A DNA stretch of 64,000 nt from an uncultured Clostridia bacterium (GCA_934463115.1 CAKSIN010000005.1:40917-104916), one strand, 5' to 3'. Positions 52,944 to 62,231 are shown, numbered from the stretch's first letter. Translations and numbers: made by a program. The notes: a model not told the origin generated them from the sequence alone.

Positions 52944-54647
52944 TTAATCTCTGTTAATCAGATTACGCTTAATCTTGTTCGAAGTATTTTTCACAAACTC
53001 CCTGTCGCGCACCTTAACGCGGCTGATTTTTTTATACATCGGGAGCTCCTTTGTAGCCTCGGCAATGTCTTTTTTGAGCATTTCGTGCACATCGCCGCTC
53101 TGCTTTACCTCCGGTGAGTCAAAATCCGGGAACACCTCTGCGCACAAGCCGCTTTCGAGCCCTTTGTCGTCTATCGTGGAATAAACGATAACTTCCTTTA
53201 CATACGGTATAGCCTGTATATACCCCTCTATTTCCTCAGGGAAAATATTCTTGCCGTTGTTTAATACGATGATATTCTTTTTGCGCCCGGTTATTTTGAG
53301 CATTCCCTTTTTGTTTAAGCAGCCGTAATCGCCTGTGTGGAACCACCCGTCGTCGGAGAGTACCTCGCGCGTGAGCTCCTCCTGTTTGTAATATCCCTTC
53401 ATAACCACATCGCCGCGAACGCATATCTCTCCCACTCCGTCGCGGTCAACGGTGTCGAATTTCAGTTCCACGCATCTGAGCGGATATCCGACGGTTGAGC
53501 AGTCGTTGCATTCCTCACGGTTTGCGCTGACAAGCGGCGAACACTCGGTTATTCCGTAGCCGTTTATGAGGTATATTCCTATACTGTCGAAAAATGCTCC
53601 CACTTCCGGACGTATCGGCGCGCCGCCGCATACAATCTTTACGAGTTTTCCGCCGAAATTGTCTATTATTGATTTAAACATCTTTCGGCGCACGTCGATG
53701 CCCACTTTGAGCAGCGCGTTGCTTACCGATATCATTGCTTTGACAAGGTGTTCCTGTTTTCTTTCGCGGATTGTCGCCCAGATTCGTTTGTAAAAAAGCT
53801 CCGCAAATGCCGGCACAAGATACAGATACTCCGGTTTGTACCTTTGCAGGTTTTTAAGTACATTTGTGAGTCTGTCGTTTATACATATTGTAGCGTGGTG
53901 ATGCAATCCGACCAGAAGTCCGCACACTGCCTCGTATGTGTGATGATACGGCAAAACGCTCAGACATCTGTCGTACACCCGGCTGACCTCCAGACCGTAG
54001 TACACGCTGCTTACAAGATTGTGTTCGGTGAGCATAACACCCTTTGCCAAACCGGTTGTACCCGATGTGTACACAAGCATTTTGAGTGCGTTTTCGTCGC
54101 TCTTAAGCTCGGTGTAATCGCGGTTGCCGCTATCGTACAGTTCTTTTCCGCGCGAAAGAAGTTTATCATACGACAAAAATTCGCCGTCATCCTCATCCAG
54201 CGACAAACCTATAAAATATTTGATATTCGGGAATCTGTCGCGGTTTTCACGAAGCTGTTTGTCAAACTTTTTGGCATAGAAAAGAATTTCGCTTTCGCTG
54301 TTATTGGCAACATTTACTATATCGTCGAACGGAAGCTCCTTGTCTATGGGAACATACACTCCCCCGCTCTTGAGCGCCGTAAGGTACACGCAAACCCATT
54401 TGTAGCTGTTCTCGCCTATATTTGCTATATGTGATTTCCCGAATCCCATTGCGGTAAGCGCCGTTCCGAGGTATTCGGTTGTCATCACAAATTCATGATA
54501 TGTTACACTCTCGCTGCCGCTTTTTGTCGGATACATAAACGCAGCTTTATCGCCTGCCTGCTCATCTGCAAGTCTCAGCATTTCGCGTATTGTATCGAAT
54601 TTCTGTACATCGTAATATGCAAGTTTACTGTTTTTCAATCCATTCAT
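52944..54647 (-). CDS. AMP-binding acyl-CoA synthetase (long-chain fatty acid-CoA ligase-like)
   Basis: This 567-residue adenylate-forming enzyme has the P-loop VYTSGTTGLAKGVMLTE, the INGYGITECSPL block, GWFHTGDYG and the C-terminal hinge KITGRKKNIIVLNNGKNIFPEEIE. It activates fatty acids or similar acids with ATP and CoA. The start region has AAAGGTG only 2 nt before the ATG at 54647, a tight spacing; an overlapping GTG at 54650 is the alternative. It stands alone and faces the ribosomal operon. Confidence 0.9.
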   Translation of the reverse strand: MNGLKNSKLAYYDVQKFDTIREMLRLADEQAGDKAAFMYPTKSGSESVTYHEFVMTTEYLGTALTAMGFGKSHIANIGENSYKWVCVYLTALKSGGVYVPIDKELPFDDIVNVANNSESEILFYAKKFDKQLRENRDRFPNIKYFIGLSLDEDDGEFLSYDKLLSRGKELYDSGNRDYTELKSDENALKMLVYTSGTTGLAKGVMLTEHNLVSSVYYGLEVSRVYDRCLSVLPYHHTYEAVCGLLVGLHHHATICINDRLTNVLKNLQRYKPEYLYLVPAFAELFYKRIWATIRERKQEHLVKAMISVSNALLKVGIDVRRKMFKSIIDNFGGKLVKIVCGGAPIRPEVGAFFDSIGIYLINGYGITECSPLVSANREECNDCSTVGYPLRCVELKFDTVDRDGVGEICVRGDVVMKGYYKQEELTREVLSDDGWFHTGDYGCLNKKGMLKITGRKKNIIVLNNGKNIFPEEIEGYIQAIPYVKEVIVYSTIDDKGLESGLCAEVFPDFDSPEVKQSGDVHEMLKKDIAEATKELPMYKKISRVKVRDREFVKNTSNKIKRNLINRD

Positions 54648-54755
54648 CACCTTTACATCTAATGTCTGACATTATTATATATTGTTTTGCCATACATGTC
54701 AAGCTTTTATGCAAATATGACGCTTTAAATAATATTAAAAAATATCAAATATATG

Positions 54756-54784
54756 TTGAAAAAAATGCAATTATAGGTTATAAT
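54756..54784 (+). promoter_or_regulatory. Promoter of the short GH63-like fragment
   Basis: TTGAAA, 17 nt, TATAAT, 35 nt before the ATG at 54820. Confidence 0.6.
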
Positions 54785-54819
54785 GTTGACATCAAAAAAT
54801 ACAGACAAGGAGACTTTTA

Positions 54820-55038
54820 ATGGACACTGTCAATGTGGCATATTTTGCAGCAAAAGGTCTTAAGGATTATCACTTTGACGATACGGCGGACAGAATAAAA
54901 GAAACAATACTCGGCTGGGTGGAAAATGACGGCGGCATGATTCACGAAAACTACAATTCGACGACGGGCGAAGGTCTCTGCGCCGAATATTTCAGCTGGA
55001 GCGCGGTATTTGTAATGGAATTTATTCTGAATTTTTAA
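54820..55038 (+). pseudogene. C-terminal remnant of a GH63-like (alpha/alpha)6 glycosidase
   Basis: The 72 residues resemble only the extreme C-terminus of GH63/mannosylglycerate-hydrolase-like enzymes: WVENDGGMIHENYNSTTGEG then FSWSAVFVMEFI. The rest of the barrel is absent. Unusually, the fragment keeps an ATG with AAGGAG 7 nt upstream and a good promoter, as if the middle of the gene had been deleted. It may still be translated. Confidence 0.55.
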
Positions 55039-55144
55039 TAACAACGTGTTTTGAACCTATAATTACAAAAGAGCTGCTACAGCAACTGCCGGTGCGGCAT
55101 TATTATCAGAAGCAGTTCCGTAGGTAGAAAGATGTTCATTCTAT

Positions 55145-55309
55145 ATGGGAAACATTATAACCATAGAAAAAGATAGTATTGTCTTTAGAGATATCGGCAC
55201 GGACGGAATATGGGATGATGAGGTGCACAGTATTCCATACGAAGAAATAACACAAATATCCTTTGGTGACAATTACTCCAAAACATTCTGCAAGTATGCG
55301 AATAAATAA
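55145..55309 (+). pseudogene. Short remnant, 54 residues, hypothetical
   Basis: The frame MGNIITIEKDSIVFRDIGTD...IPYEEITQISFGDNYSKTF resembles the C-terminal beta-rich half of small clostridial proteins of unknown function. There is no good ribosome binding site and the frame is open only to a TAG at 55121. It is probably an N-terminally deleted gene next to the GH63-like remnant. Confidence 0.35.
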
Positions 55310-55333
55310 ATCGTGTAGAATCATGTAAAAATG

Positions 55334-55362
55334 TTGCCGTTTATAAAATTTTGTGATATAAT
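55334..55362 (+). promoter_or_regulatory. Promoter of the TPM protein gene
   Basis: TTGCCG, 17 nt, TATAAT with TGA before it; about 37 nt upstream of the GTG start. Confidence 0.6.
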
Positions 55363-55398
55363 CAATGTAAATATAGTTTGAAATTGGGGGTGTGGAAT

Positions 55399-56112
55399 GT
55401 GGAGTTAGTGAAAAAAATATTTATTGCAGCTGCGATACTGCTGATTCTGACGGTAAGTGTAGCTGCGGACAGCGGTGCGCCGACATTCGTTACCGACGAC
55501 GCCGGTGTTCTGTCCGAGGGCAGCGAAAGATACATAAACACGCTCAGCGCCACATTGCAAAAGGAGTGCGGCGGCGCCGTTTATGTTGTAACAAAGCCCG
55601 ACTCCGGCGATATGACCGCAAACCAATATGCCGAAAAACTGTACAAGGAAATGTCTGTAGATTCTTCGGGACGCTCAAACAGCGTTCTGATTTATGTGAG
55701 CATTGCGGACAAAGACTACAGCATTCATACATCGGACGGCATATCTGCGTCACTCACCGGTGAATATGTTCAAAAGTGCCTTTTTGAATACATGGAACCG
55801 GATTTTTCAAAAAAGAAATATAATGCAGCCGTTGTCAAAACCTACAACTCAATCGCCAAATGGTACAACGACAGCTACAGCAATGTTGAGCTTAAACTCA
55901 CCGACGACATGCAGCAGTATGACGATATCGTGAGCAGCGAACACGAGCAGGCACAAAGACGGCGCACAAACCGCACACTGACGGTTGTTACCGTGATTAT
56001 CGTTTCGACTGTCGCACTGATGTACACACGCCGAAAAATCCGCCTCAAAAAACTTCGCGAAAAACGCAAAAAGCGCCGTTTGCATTATCTCGATATTGAC
56101 AACCGGCTATGA
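55399..56112 (+). CDS. TPM-domain membrane protein
   Basis: The 237 residues start from a GTG at 55399, chosen for the GGGGGTG upstream; other starts 7 codons before or 3 after are possible. A signal sequence (VKKIFIAAAILLILTVSVAA) leads into a TPM domain (FVTDDAGVLSEGSERYINTL; GGAVYVVTKPDSGD; SVLIYVSIADKDYSIHTSDG). A transmembrane helix near residues 195-213 is followed by a very basic tail (RRKIRLKKLREKRKKRR). TPM domains have been linked to phosphatase activity and photosystem repair in plants; the bacterial role is unclear. It overlaps the next gene by ATGA. Confidence 0.8.
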   Translation: MELVKKIFIAAAILLILTVSVAADSGAPTFVTDDAGVLSEGSERYINTLSATLQKECGGAVYVVTKPDSGDMTANQYAEKLYKEMSVDSSGRSNSVLIYVSIADKDYSIHTSDGISASLTGEYVQKCLFEYMEPDFSKKKYNAAVVKTYNSIAKWYNDSYSNVELKLTDDMQQYDDIVSSEHEQAQRRRTNRTLTVVTVIIVSTVALMYTRRKIRLKKLREKRKKRRLHYLDIDNRL

Positions 56113-56999
56113 GTAGATGCAACCTTTGCCCTCGCCGCTGCAATGTCGACCGTGAAAACGGCGAAAAGGGATTTTGCCGCATGGGGAGCAGTCTGTGCGT
56201 GGCGCGCGCGTCACTTCACATGTGGGAGGAACCGTGCATTACCGGCGCAAACGGTTCCGGAACGGTTTTCTTTTCGGGGTGTACATTGCAATGCGTGTAT
56301 TGCCAGAACAGTGAAATTGCAATCAGCTGCAACGGCGCGCAAATTACGGAAAATGACTTAGCCGATATATTTATCGGTCTGCAGCGCCGCAGAGCGCACA
56401 ATATTAACCTTGTTACACCGACGCAGTTTGCAGACAATATAATCCGCGCTCTCGATATTGCCAAACCGCAGCTCAATATCCCCGTTGTGTACAACAGCGG
56501 CGGATACGAAAATGTCGAAACGGTGCGTATGCTCGAAAAATATGTGGATATATGGCTGCCGGACTTTAAATATTTTTATTCCGAAACGGCAAAAAAATAT
56601 TCCCATGCTCCCGACTATCCCGAAATCGCCAAAGCGGCAATAGGCGAAATGGTTCGCCTTAAACCAAATGCGGTGATATCGGATGACGGCATAATGCAGA
56701 GCGGTGTGATAGTGCGGCATTTGCTGCTGCCCGGAAATCTTTCAAACTCAAAAAAATGCGTTGAATACATATACAAAACATTCGGCGACAGCGTCTGTAT
56801 CAGTATAATGGGGCAATACACCCCTGCCGTGCACAGCGACAAATACCCGGAGCTCAACGAAAAGGCGAGCCGCCGCGAATACGACAAATTAGTCGACTAT
56901 GCCCTGTCCCTCGGAATAACAAATGCGTATATTCAGGAGAGCGGTTCGGACAGCACGGCATTTATACCGAAATTCGGAAAAAACGAAATCATATTCTGA
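56109..56999 (+). CDS. Radical SAM protein, pyruvate formate-lyase-activating-enzyme-like
   Basis: This 296-residue protein carries the radical SAM cluster motif SGCTLQCVYCQN (C58, C62, C65). An N-terminal cysteine set (CNLCPRRCNVDRENG...GFC) is typical of the PflA-related subgroup that contains an extra metal site. The ending GSDSTAFIPKFG is also typical. It probably activates a glycyl-radical enzyme or modifies another protein; no partner is in the window. Translation is coupled to the TPM gene by a 4-nt overlap. Confidence 0.85.
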   Translation: MSRCNLCPRRCNVDRENGEKGFCRMGSSLCVARASLHMWEEPCITGANGSGTVFFSGCTLQCVYCQNSEIAISCNGAQITENDLADIFIGLQRRRAHNINLVTPTQFADNIIRALDIAKPQLNIPVVYNSGGYENVETVRMLEKYVDIWLPDFKYFYSETAKKYSHAPDYPEIAKAAIGEMVRLKPNAVISDDGIMQSGVIVRHLLLPGNLSNSKKCVEYIYKTFGDSVCISIMGQYTPAVHSDKYPELNEKASRREYDKLVDYALSLGITNAYIQESGSDSTAFIPKFGKNEIIF

Positions 57000-57090
57000 C
57001 TGTTTGCATATAATTACTTTGCAGGCAGTCTTTTTTTTGCAAAAATCACCTAAAATCGAATTTTTATTTTTTTTACACTTTATTCATAGT

Positions 57091-57119
57091 TTATTCAAAA
57101 ATCCGTGTTATGATATATT
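57091..57119 (+). promoter_or_regulatory. Promoter of htrA
   Basis: Weak TTATTC, 17 nt, TATATT with an extended TGA; 57 nt before the ATG. Confidence 0.45.
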
Positions 57120-57175
57120 TAAATCAAACGAAAGAGCTACTTCGTTCAACTCATAATCGGAAGGAGATTTTTAAA

Positions 57176-58582
57176 ATGGACGAATATAAATGGTATAAGG
57201 ATGATTTTGAGAGCGATATGTCTTCTTCGGAAAAATCCGCCGAAAGCGAAAACACAAATTCAACATACGAATCGGCGCAGGATTCTTCGGAAAACACATA
57301 CAGCTCATCAAGCGATGATTTTTCAAAAAGCGGCGACAGAGAATACACATACAACGGAAGTTCATTCTACAACACAACTGTTCACAGCAGCGACGCAAAG
57401 AAAAAGAAGCACGGCAAAGTATCGTTTGCCACAGCGGCAATTGCAGTAGTGCTCACGGCGGCAATATCGGTATCTGGAGCGGTTCTCATTCCGAGAATGG
57501 TTGCAAACAACAGCTCCGACTCACCATCGCAGTCACAGAGCATATCCGGCAAAAAGAATACAACGGGTGCCGCAGTTGTGGCAAACAGCGCCAAAGACAC
57601 AGCCGACAAAAAGGCAATGACAACACCGGAGATTGTCGACAAGGTAGGCCCGGCAGTTGTCGGTATTATAAACAAGGCGTCGCTTTCGAGCTACGGTAAC
57701 ATTTTCGGTTACTACGGAAACAGCAATCAGAATCAGCAGCAGGAAGTTGAGCAGAGCAGCGGTTCGGGCGTTGTGATAAGCCAGGACGGCTACATTGTAA
57801 CAAACAACCATGTTATCGACGGCGCAAGCGAAATTGTGGTAATAATGAACACCGGCGATGAATACACCGCCAAGCTCATAGGCAAGGATTCAAAAACAGA
57901 CCTTGCAGTATTGAAGATAGAAGCGTCCGGTCTCACATATGCAACTCTCGGTTCAAGCTCAGACCTCAGAGTGGGCGACACTGCAATTGCAATAGGCAAC
58001 CCCCTCGGGCAGGAATTTGCCGGAACAACAACCCAAGGAATCATCAGCGGACTGAACAGAACCGTTACTGTGGACAACAAACAGCTTACACTCATTCAGA
58101 CCGACGCGGCAATCAACCCCGGTAACTCCGGCGGTGCCCTTGTAAACGCATACGGCGAGCTGATTGGCATAAACACGGCAAAGATATCGTCTTCCACACT
58201 GGAGGGGCTTGGATTTGCCATTCCGATAGATGAAGCAAAACCGGTTATTTCCGACCTTATTGACAACGGCTATGTTACCGGCAGACCGGTAATAGGCATA
58301 GGCGGACGTTCGGTAACCGAAAAAGACGCTCAGGCATATAACCTTAAAGTGGGTGTTTATGTATCGAGCATGACAGAATCTTCACCGGCGTATATGGCAG
58401 GTGTAAAGATTGGTGATATCATCACCGAATGCAACGGAACAAAGGTTGAAACAGTTGAGGATATAAATGCGATTAAAAACAAATTTAAACCCGGCGACAA
58501 GCTCAAAATCAAAGTTTACCGCCAGGGAAGCTACAAGGATATTACGATTGTCCTCGGCGAAGAAATTCCGTCGAATGACTGA
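57176..58582 (+). CDS. htrA: HtrA/DegP-like membrane-anchored serine protease
   Basis: The 468 residues start at the ATG at 57176, which has AAGGAG 8 nt upstream; the longer frame from 57110 has none. A Ser/Glu/Asp-rich cytoplasmic segment (~1-78) is followed by one transmembrane helix (~80-103), a trypsin-like domain and one PDZ domain (~370-460). The catalytic triad is H212 (NNHVIDG), D242 (KTDLAVL) and S318 (NPGNSGGAL). It degrades or refolds damaged proteins at the cell surface. Single gene with its own promoter. Confidence 0.95.
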   Translation: MDEYKWYKDDFESDMSSSEKSAESENTNSTYESAQDSSENTYSSSSDDFSKSGDREYTYNGSSFYNTTVHSSDAKKKKHGKVSFATAAIAVVLTAAISVSGAVLIPRMVANNSSDSPSQSQSISGKKNTTGAAVVANSAKDTADKKAMTTPEIVDKVGPAVVGIINKASLSSYGNIFGYYGNSNQNQQQEVEQSSGSGVVISQDGYIVTNNHVIDGASEIVVIMNTGDEYTAKLIGKDSKTDLAVLKIEASGLTYATLGSSSDLRVGDTAIAIGNPLGQEFAGTTTQGIISGLNRTVTVDNKQLTLIQTDAAINPGNSGGALVNAYGELIGINTAKISSSTLEGLGFAIPIDEAKPVISDLIDNGYVTGRPVIGIGGRSVTEKDAQAYNLKVGVYVSSMTESSPAYMAGVKIGDIITECNGTKVETVEDINAIKNKFKPGDKLKIKVYRQGSYKDITIVLGEEIPSND

Positions 58583-58599
58583 TGTTTATAAGCCGGGTA

Positions 58600-58700
58600 T
58601 CAGGCATATGTGACTTATGTCCCGTAATGACTGTCCCGATTATAATAAATCGGAGTTCGGGTTAACTACCACAACATGCCCCGGATTCCAAATTCATCTC
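58600..58700 (+). other. Possible structured RNA after htrA
   Basis: The segment has an outer pairing CCGGG/CCCGG and an inner hairpin CCGATT/AATCGG (58636-58641 / 58648-58653). It lies between the htrA stop and the terminator. I recognise no RNA family; it may simply be a structured 3' untranslated region. Confidence 0.25.
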
Positions 58701-58713
58701 CCCTTTATTTTTG

Positions 58714-58753
58714 GAACCCTGCACGGGAAATTGTCCCGGCAGGGTTCTTTTTT
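58714..58753 (+). terminator. Terminator of htrA
   Basis: Arms GAACCCTGC/GCAGGGTTC with inner CGGG/CCCG and a T run. Confidence 0.9.
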
Positions 58754-59000
58754 GTCATTATTCGCAAAAAAACATTGACAAAACTATGAAACAAGCGTAT
58801 AACGGTGTTAGAAAGAAAGGCACGACCTCAAACGGTTATGCCAAGAAATCAGTTATTTATGCAATAACCGTCTTGCCAGAGGCGGTTATTGTGCGTTTAT
58901 GGGAAATATTATCATTAAGATAATAAATACAAAAAGTGCTGTAAGCAACTTTTTCATAAGTATTATCTTGCGTATTAACTTGATTACTGAATACTTTTAA
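58754..59000. other. Intergenic stretch with a promoter-like site but no clear gene
   Basis: TTGACA (58775-58780), 17 nt, TATAAC (58798-58803) looks like a real promoter. Downstream only short frames are present, plus a hairpin AATAACCG/CGGTTATT near 58863-58890. A decayed small gene or a small RNA is possible; I cannot assign it. Confidence 0.3.
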
Positions 59001-59374
59001 AATCATCCCACCGTCAGTCGCAATAGATTAGTTTTCCGCGAAACAGTACCAAGTAAACAAACACAAAACGACACGCAGGTCGTTCCCCACGTTGCAGAAA
59101 ATTCCCTGTCCGACGACGGCATTGAGGTTATGTGGCTGACATATCCGACGAAAAAAATATTTATAGTGCAAAATCGGCATTGCAGATAATTTCTTTCCCT
59201 TTTTGCAATGTCGATTTTAGCCGAACTGCGGCGCAATTGTTTTGCGCCCTTTCGGCGGCATGTAATAATTATTTTTTGAGTCGCGATGTGTCCCGCATGT
59301 TCTCACAGTCATGAGGCGGACGGGGAATTTGATTTCAGCAGATTCTTCAAAAAATACTAAAAGTGCAGCGCAAA
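59001..59374 (+). repeat. Hairpin repeat element, copy 5
   Basis: It carries the same modules as the 38-39 kb copies: a CCAAGTAAACAAA block, GAAAATTCCCTGTCCG, P1 AAAATCGGCATTGCA pairing with TGCAATGTCGATTTT (one G-U), P2 GGCGCAA/TTGCGCC (59230-59236 / 59242-59248), and GTGTCCCGCATGTTCTCACA. It lacks the terminal P3/P4 hairpins. The first 18 bases (59001-59018) match the 3' end of the adjacent oxidoreductase gene at 59375-59392 with one difference. Confidence 0.75.
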
Positions 59375-59376
59375 AA

Positions 59377-60360
59377 TTATCCCACCGTCAGTACAACCTT
59401 GCCGACATTTTCTCCGCGCTGAAGTACGGCATGTGCCTCTTCTGCCTGTTCAATCGGGAAAGTTTTATATATAGTCGGTTTTACAAGTCCCTCTTCAATC
59501 TTCGGGAACACATTTTTCACAAGCTCCGCAAGAATCTGCGCCTTAACCTCCGGGGTTCTCGAACGCAGAGTTGAGCCGATAATTCTTACATTTCTCACAT
59601 AAATGTTTTTAAGGTCTATTTCCGTTTTCTGACCGGCAAGCGCCGCAATCATTATCCATCTTGCGCCGTGCGTCAGATACGGCAGGCATTCACCCATATG
59701 CTCGCCGCCCAGGCAATCGATTGTAACATCAACTCCGCGACCGTTTTCAAGCTCGCGTTTCAGAACATCAGCCGTTTTTTCCTTTGAAGTATTTATAATC
59801 ACATCGGCATTTAAATGCTTTATCGATTCTGCAAATTCATCGGACAAAACCGAGGTTATCACCCTTATCCCGAATGCCTTTGCCATGGGAATTATAACGC
59901 TTGCAAGTCCGCTCGCTCCGGCATGCATCAAAAGTGTATTGCCTTCTTTTATTTTGCCCTCAATAAAAAGATTCAAATACGCTGTTGCAAAAGCCTCCGG
60001 AATTGCCGCCGCCTCTACCATGGTGCAGTTTTTAGGCACAGGCATAAGCATATCGTGTTTTACGGCAACATACTCGGCATATCCTCCGCCGCCGAGGAGC
60101 GCACAAACCTTGTCTCCTGTTTTCCAATTTGATTTTTGCTTTGCTTCGTTACCGACTTCAACAATCTCACCCGAAATTTCGAGCCCCATCCATTCCGGGC
60201 ATCCCGGAGGAGGCGGATAATCTCCGTCTCTCTGCATTAAATCGGCACGGTTCAATGCTGCCGCCTCAATCTTTACAAGTACCTCGTCCGATTTGATAAT
60301 CGGATTCGGAACATCATCCCACCTTAATGATTTGTCATCATTTACAAGTATTGCCTTCAT
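59377..60360 (-). CDS. NAD(P)H:quinone oxidoreductase, zinc-independent medium-chain family (PIG3-like)
   Basis: This 327-residue protein opens with MKAILV and has ALNRADLMQRDGDYPPPPG, the PIG3-type N-terminus, then the nucleotide-binding stretch LLMHAGASGLASVIIPMAKAFG. There is no catalytic zinc cysteine set. It reduces quinones or other electrophiles with NADPH. AGGAGG lies 7 nt before the ATG. It is the last gene of the SDR-esterase-oxidoreductase operon, and its stop lies at the edge of a hairpin repeat copy. Confidence 0.9.
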   Translation of the reverse strand: MKAILVNDDKSLRWDDVPNPIIKSDEVLVKIEAAALNRADLMQRDGDYPPPPGCPEWMGLEISGEIVEVGNEAKQKSNWKTGDKVCALLGGGGYAEYVAVKHDMLMPVPKNCTMVEAAAIPEAFATAYLNLFIEGKIKEGNTLLMHAGASGLASVIIPMAKAFGIRVITSVLSDEFAESIKHLNADVIINTSKEKTADVLKRELENGRGVDVTIDCLGGEHMGECLPYLTHGARWIMIAALAGQKTEIDLKNIYVRNVRIIGSTLRSRTPEVKAQILAELVKNVFPKIEEGLVKPTIYKTFPIEQAEEAHAVLQRGENVGKVVLTVG

Positions 60361-60361
60361 T

Positions 60362-61375
60362 TTAGTTCCTCCTTTTAAAACTCTCTTTATGTAATTCTTT
60401 AATCAGTGCATAAGCATATAATTCAAATCCCTCATCATTAGGATGAAGATATCCGTCACGATAATATACCGTGTCTTTTGGTATAAAATCGAAACCATCG
60501 ATAAAGTACAGATTGTTATAGCAATCCGCAATTTGTTTCAATGTATCCGCAATTGCAGAAAAACTTCCGAGTTTATGTAGTTCATTATGATCGGCACGCC
60601 AAATCGGAGCAATCACAAAAATCGGGTTATTTGGGTAATTATTCACCAAATTTTCGCAAAACGCATTGCTGCGAATTTTAAAACTTTCAAAATCAGAGCC
60701 TTTCCAATCATTTGTGCCATATGCAGCCGTTATAAATTCCGGCAAAATATTTCCTTTGCATCTTGCAAGTTCAGGCATAAAAACCGAGCCGCCTATTCCT
60801 TTATTAACCACATCGGCATTAAGCGTATCGGCCAATCTTGACGCATAAGAAAGAGAAGATTTTGCGGCGTCATAGCCTTGCGTTATTGAATCACCGTACA
60901 TAATGACCTTTCTTAGCTTTCGTATCGGAGTTATAATTGCCTCATCATCAAGCTCAATTTCTCTTATCATTCCTTGAACAGACCATGGGAAATAGATACA
61001 GATGCGCTTCAAACCTGCCTTTAAGCAAAAAGATTTTTGTCTGTCAGCAAGATTATATTTCTTGTACGGATATTTCGGCATATTATTGAAATTCTTTATT
61101 TGCCCGACCATACTGCCGTTGCAATATACATCAAACGAATAAAAATCTCTTCCGTCCGGATTTGATTCTTTTACACTCGTTGCAATTTTAATATATTTAC
61201 TGTCGGTTTCAAATTCTATCCTCACACCGGCTGTTGAAAAACTGTTATCCCTACCGTAGTTTAAAGCATTTCTTTCCTGCTCTGTAAATCGTGAAAATAC
61301 AATTTTATCATTTTCTGTTTTTACGTATTCAACACCAAAAGCGAGGGTTTTTATTAATTCATATTCCAATTTCAT
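60362..61375 (-). CDS. SGNH/GDSL-type esterase with N-terminal beta-sandwich
   Basis: The 337 residues start at the ATG at 61375, with AGGTG 6 nt upstream. The N-terminal ~150 residues are a jelly-roll-like domain, as in CE2-type esterases. The SGNH catalytic blocks follow: YGDSITQGY (nucleophile Ser), AAYGTNDW, and DGYLHPNDEG with the Asp-His pair. There is no signal peptide, so it probably acts on imported acylated sugars. It ends 1 nt before the oxidoreductase start. Confidence 0.88.
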   Translation of the reverse strand: MKLEYELIKTLAFGVEYVKTENDKIVFSRFTEQERNALNYGRDNSFSTAGVRIEFETDSKYIKIATSVKESNPDGRDFYSFDVYCNGSMVGQIKNFNNMPKYPYKKYNLADRQKSFCLKAGLKRICIYFPWSVQGMIREIELDDEAIITPIRKLRKVIMYGDSITQGYDAAKSSLSYASRLADTLNADVVNKGIGGSVFMPELARCKGNILPEFITAAYGTNDWKGSDFESFKIRSNAFCENLVNNYPNNPIFVIAPIWRADHNELHKLGSFSAIADTLKQIADCYNNLYFIDGFDFIPKDTVYYRDGYLHPNDEGFELYAYALIKELHKESFKRRN

Positions 61376-61472
61376 TATTTTCACCTATCCGGCGTATAGT
61401 CCGTATTATCGGTGGCAAACCGCACAAACCGCAAGGGCGGCTGTGATTTTGCTGCAAACTCGCCGGTTTCAT

Positions 61473-62231
61473 TCAGTTCCACCTGCCCATCGCATTTCTG
61501 CCGCCGTCTATCATTATGTTTTCGCCGTTTATAAACTGACCTTTTTCGGAGGCTATAAACAAAATCAAATCAATAATTTCCTGCGGCTCGGCTGCTCTGC
61601 CGAGAAGTGTTTTCATAAAAGCCATTCCCGGTCTGGTAAGCACAGGTCCCGGTGACACACAAACGCAGCGTACATTGTAATTTGAACCATATTGCGCAAG
61701 AGATTTTGTCAGTCCGTACATTACACCGCTTTTTGCCGTCGGATAATCCATACCGCGGCCGTCACCCTCTTTGCCTGTTATTGAGCCTATGTTTACGATG
61801 AGTCCGCTTTTTTGCGCTCTCATTTGTTTCATGCAGGCATGCGCAAAATAAAACTGTCCCTTTAAATTGACGTCGATTCCCCAATCGTATACGTCAATGG
61901 GTATATCGGGAAATTCCAGACCTCCGTCAACATTCAGCATACGCACCGCCGTTCCGCCGGCAAAGTTTGTTAAAATATCGATTGAGCCAAATGTTTCAAC
62001 CGCTTTGTCACGAGCCGCGCAAACCTGTTTGTAATCACGCACATCACAAATCACACCTATGGCTTTTCCCTGACCTTTTCGGTTAATTTCGTTCACTTTG
62101 TCATTTAATACTTCCTCGTTCACATCACACATTACAACATTGCCGCCGAGCGCCGCAAAGTTTTGCGAAAACAGCAGTCCCATGCCGGAAGCCGCTCCGC
62201 TTGCTATCGCTGTTTTACCCTTAAAGTCCAT
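61473..62231 (-). CDS. Short-chain dehydrogenase/reductase
   Basis: This 252-residue SDR has the cofactor motif ASGAASGMG, NFAGG in place of the usual NNAG, catalytic Ser in GSITGKEG and Y-x3-K (YPTAKSG), and the C-terminal NGENIMIDGG. NAD is the likelier cofactor, since an Asp ends the second strand (VVMCDVN). It probably oxidises a sugar or sugar acid. First gene of the operon, divergent from the AraC gene. The 97-bp gap before the esterase gene shows nothing. Confidence 0.92.
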   Translation of the reverse strand: MDFKGKTAIASGAASGMGLLFSQNFAALGGNVVMCDVNEEVLNDKVNEINRKGQGKAIGVICDVRDYKQVCAARDKAVETFGSIDILTNFAGGTAVRMLNVDGGLEFPDIPIDVYDWGIDVNLKGQFYFAHACMKQMRAQKSGLIVNIGSITGKEGDGRGMDYPTAKSGVMYGLTKSLAQYGSNYNVRCVCVSPGPVLTRPGMAFMKTLLGRAAEPQEIIDLILFIASEKGQFINGENIMIDGGRNAMGRWN

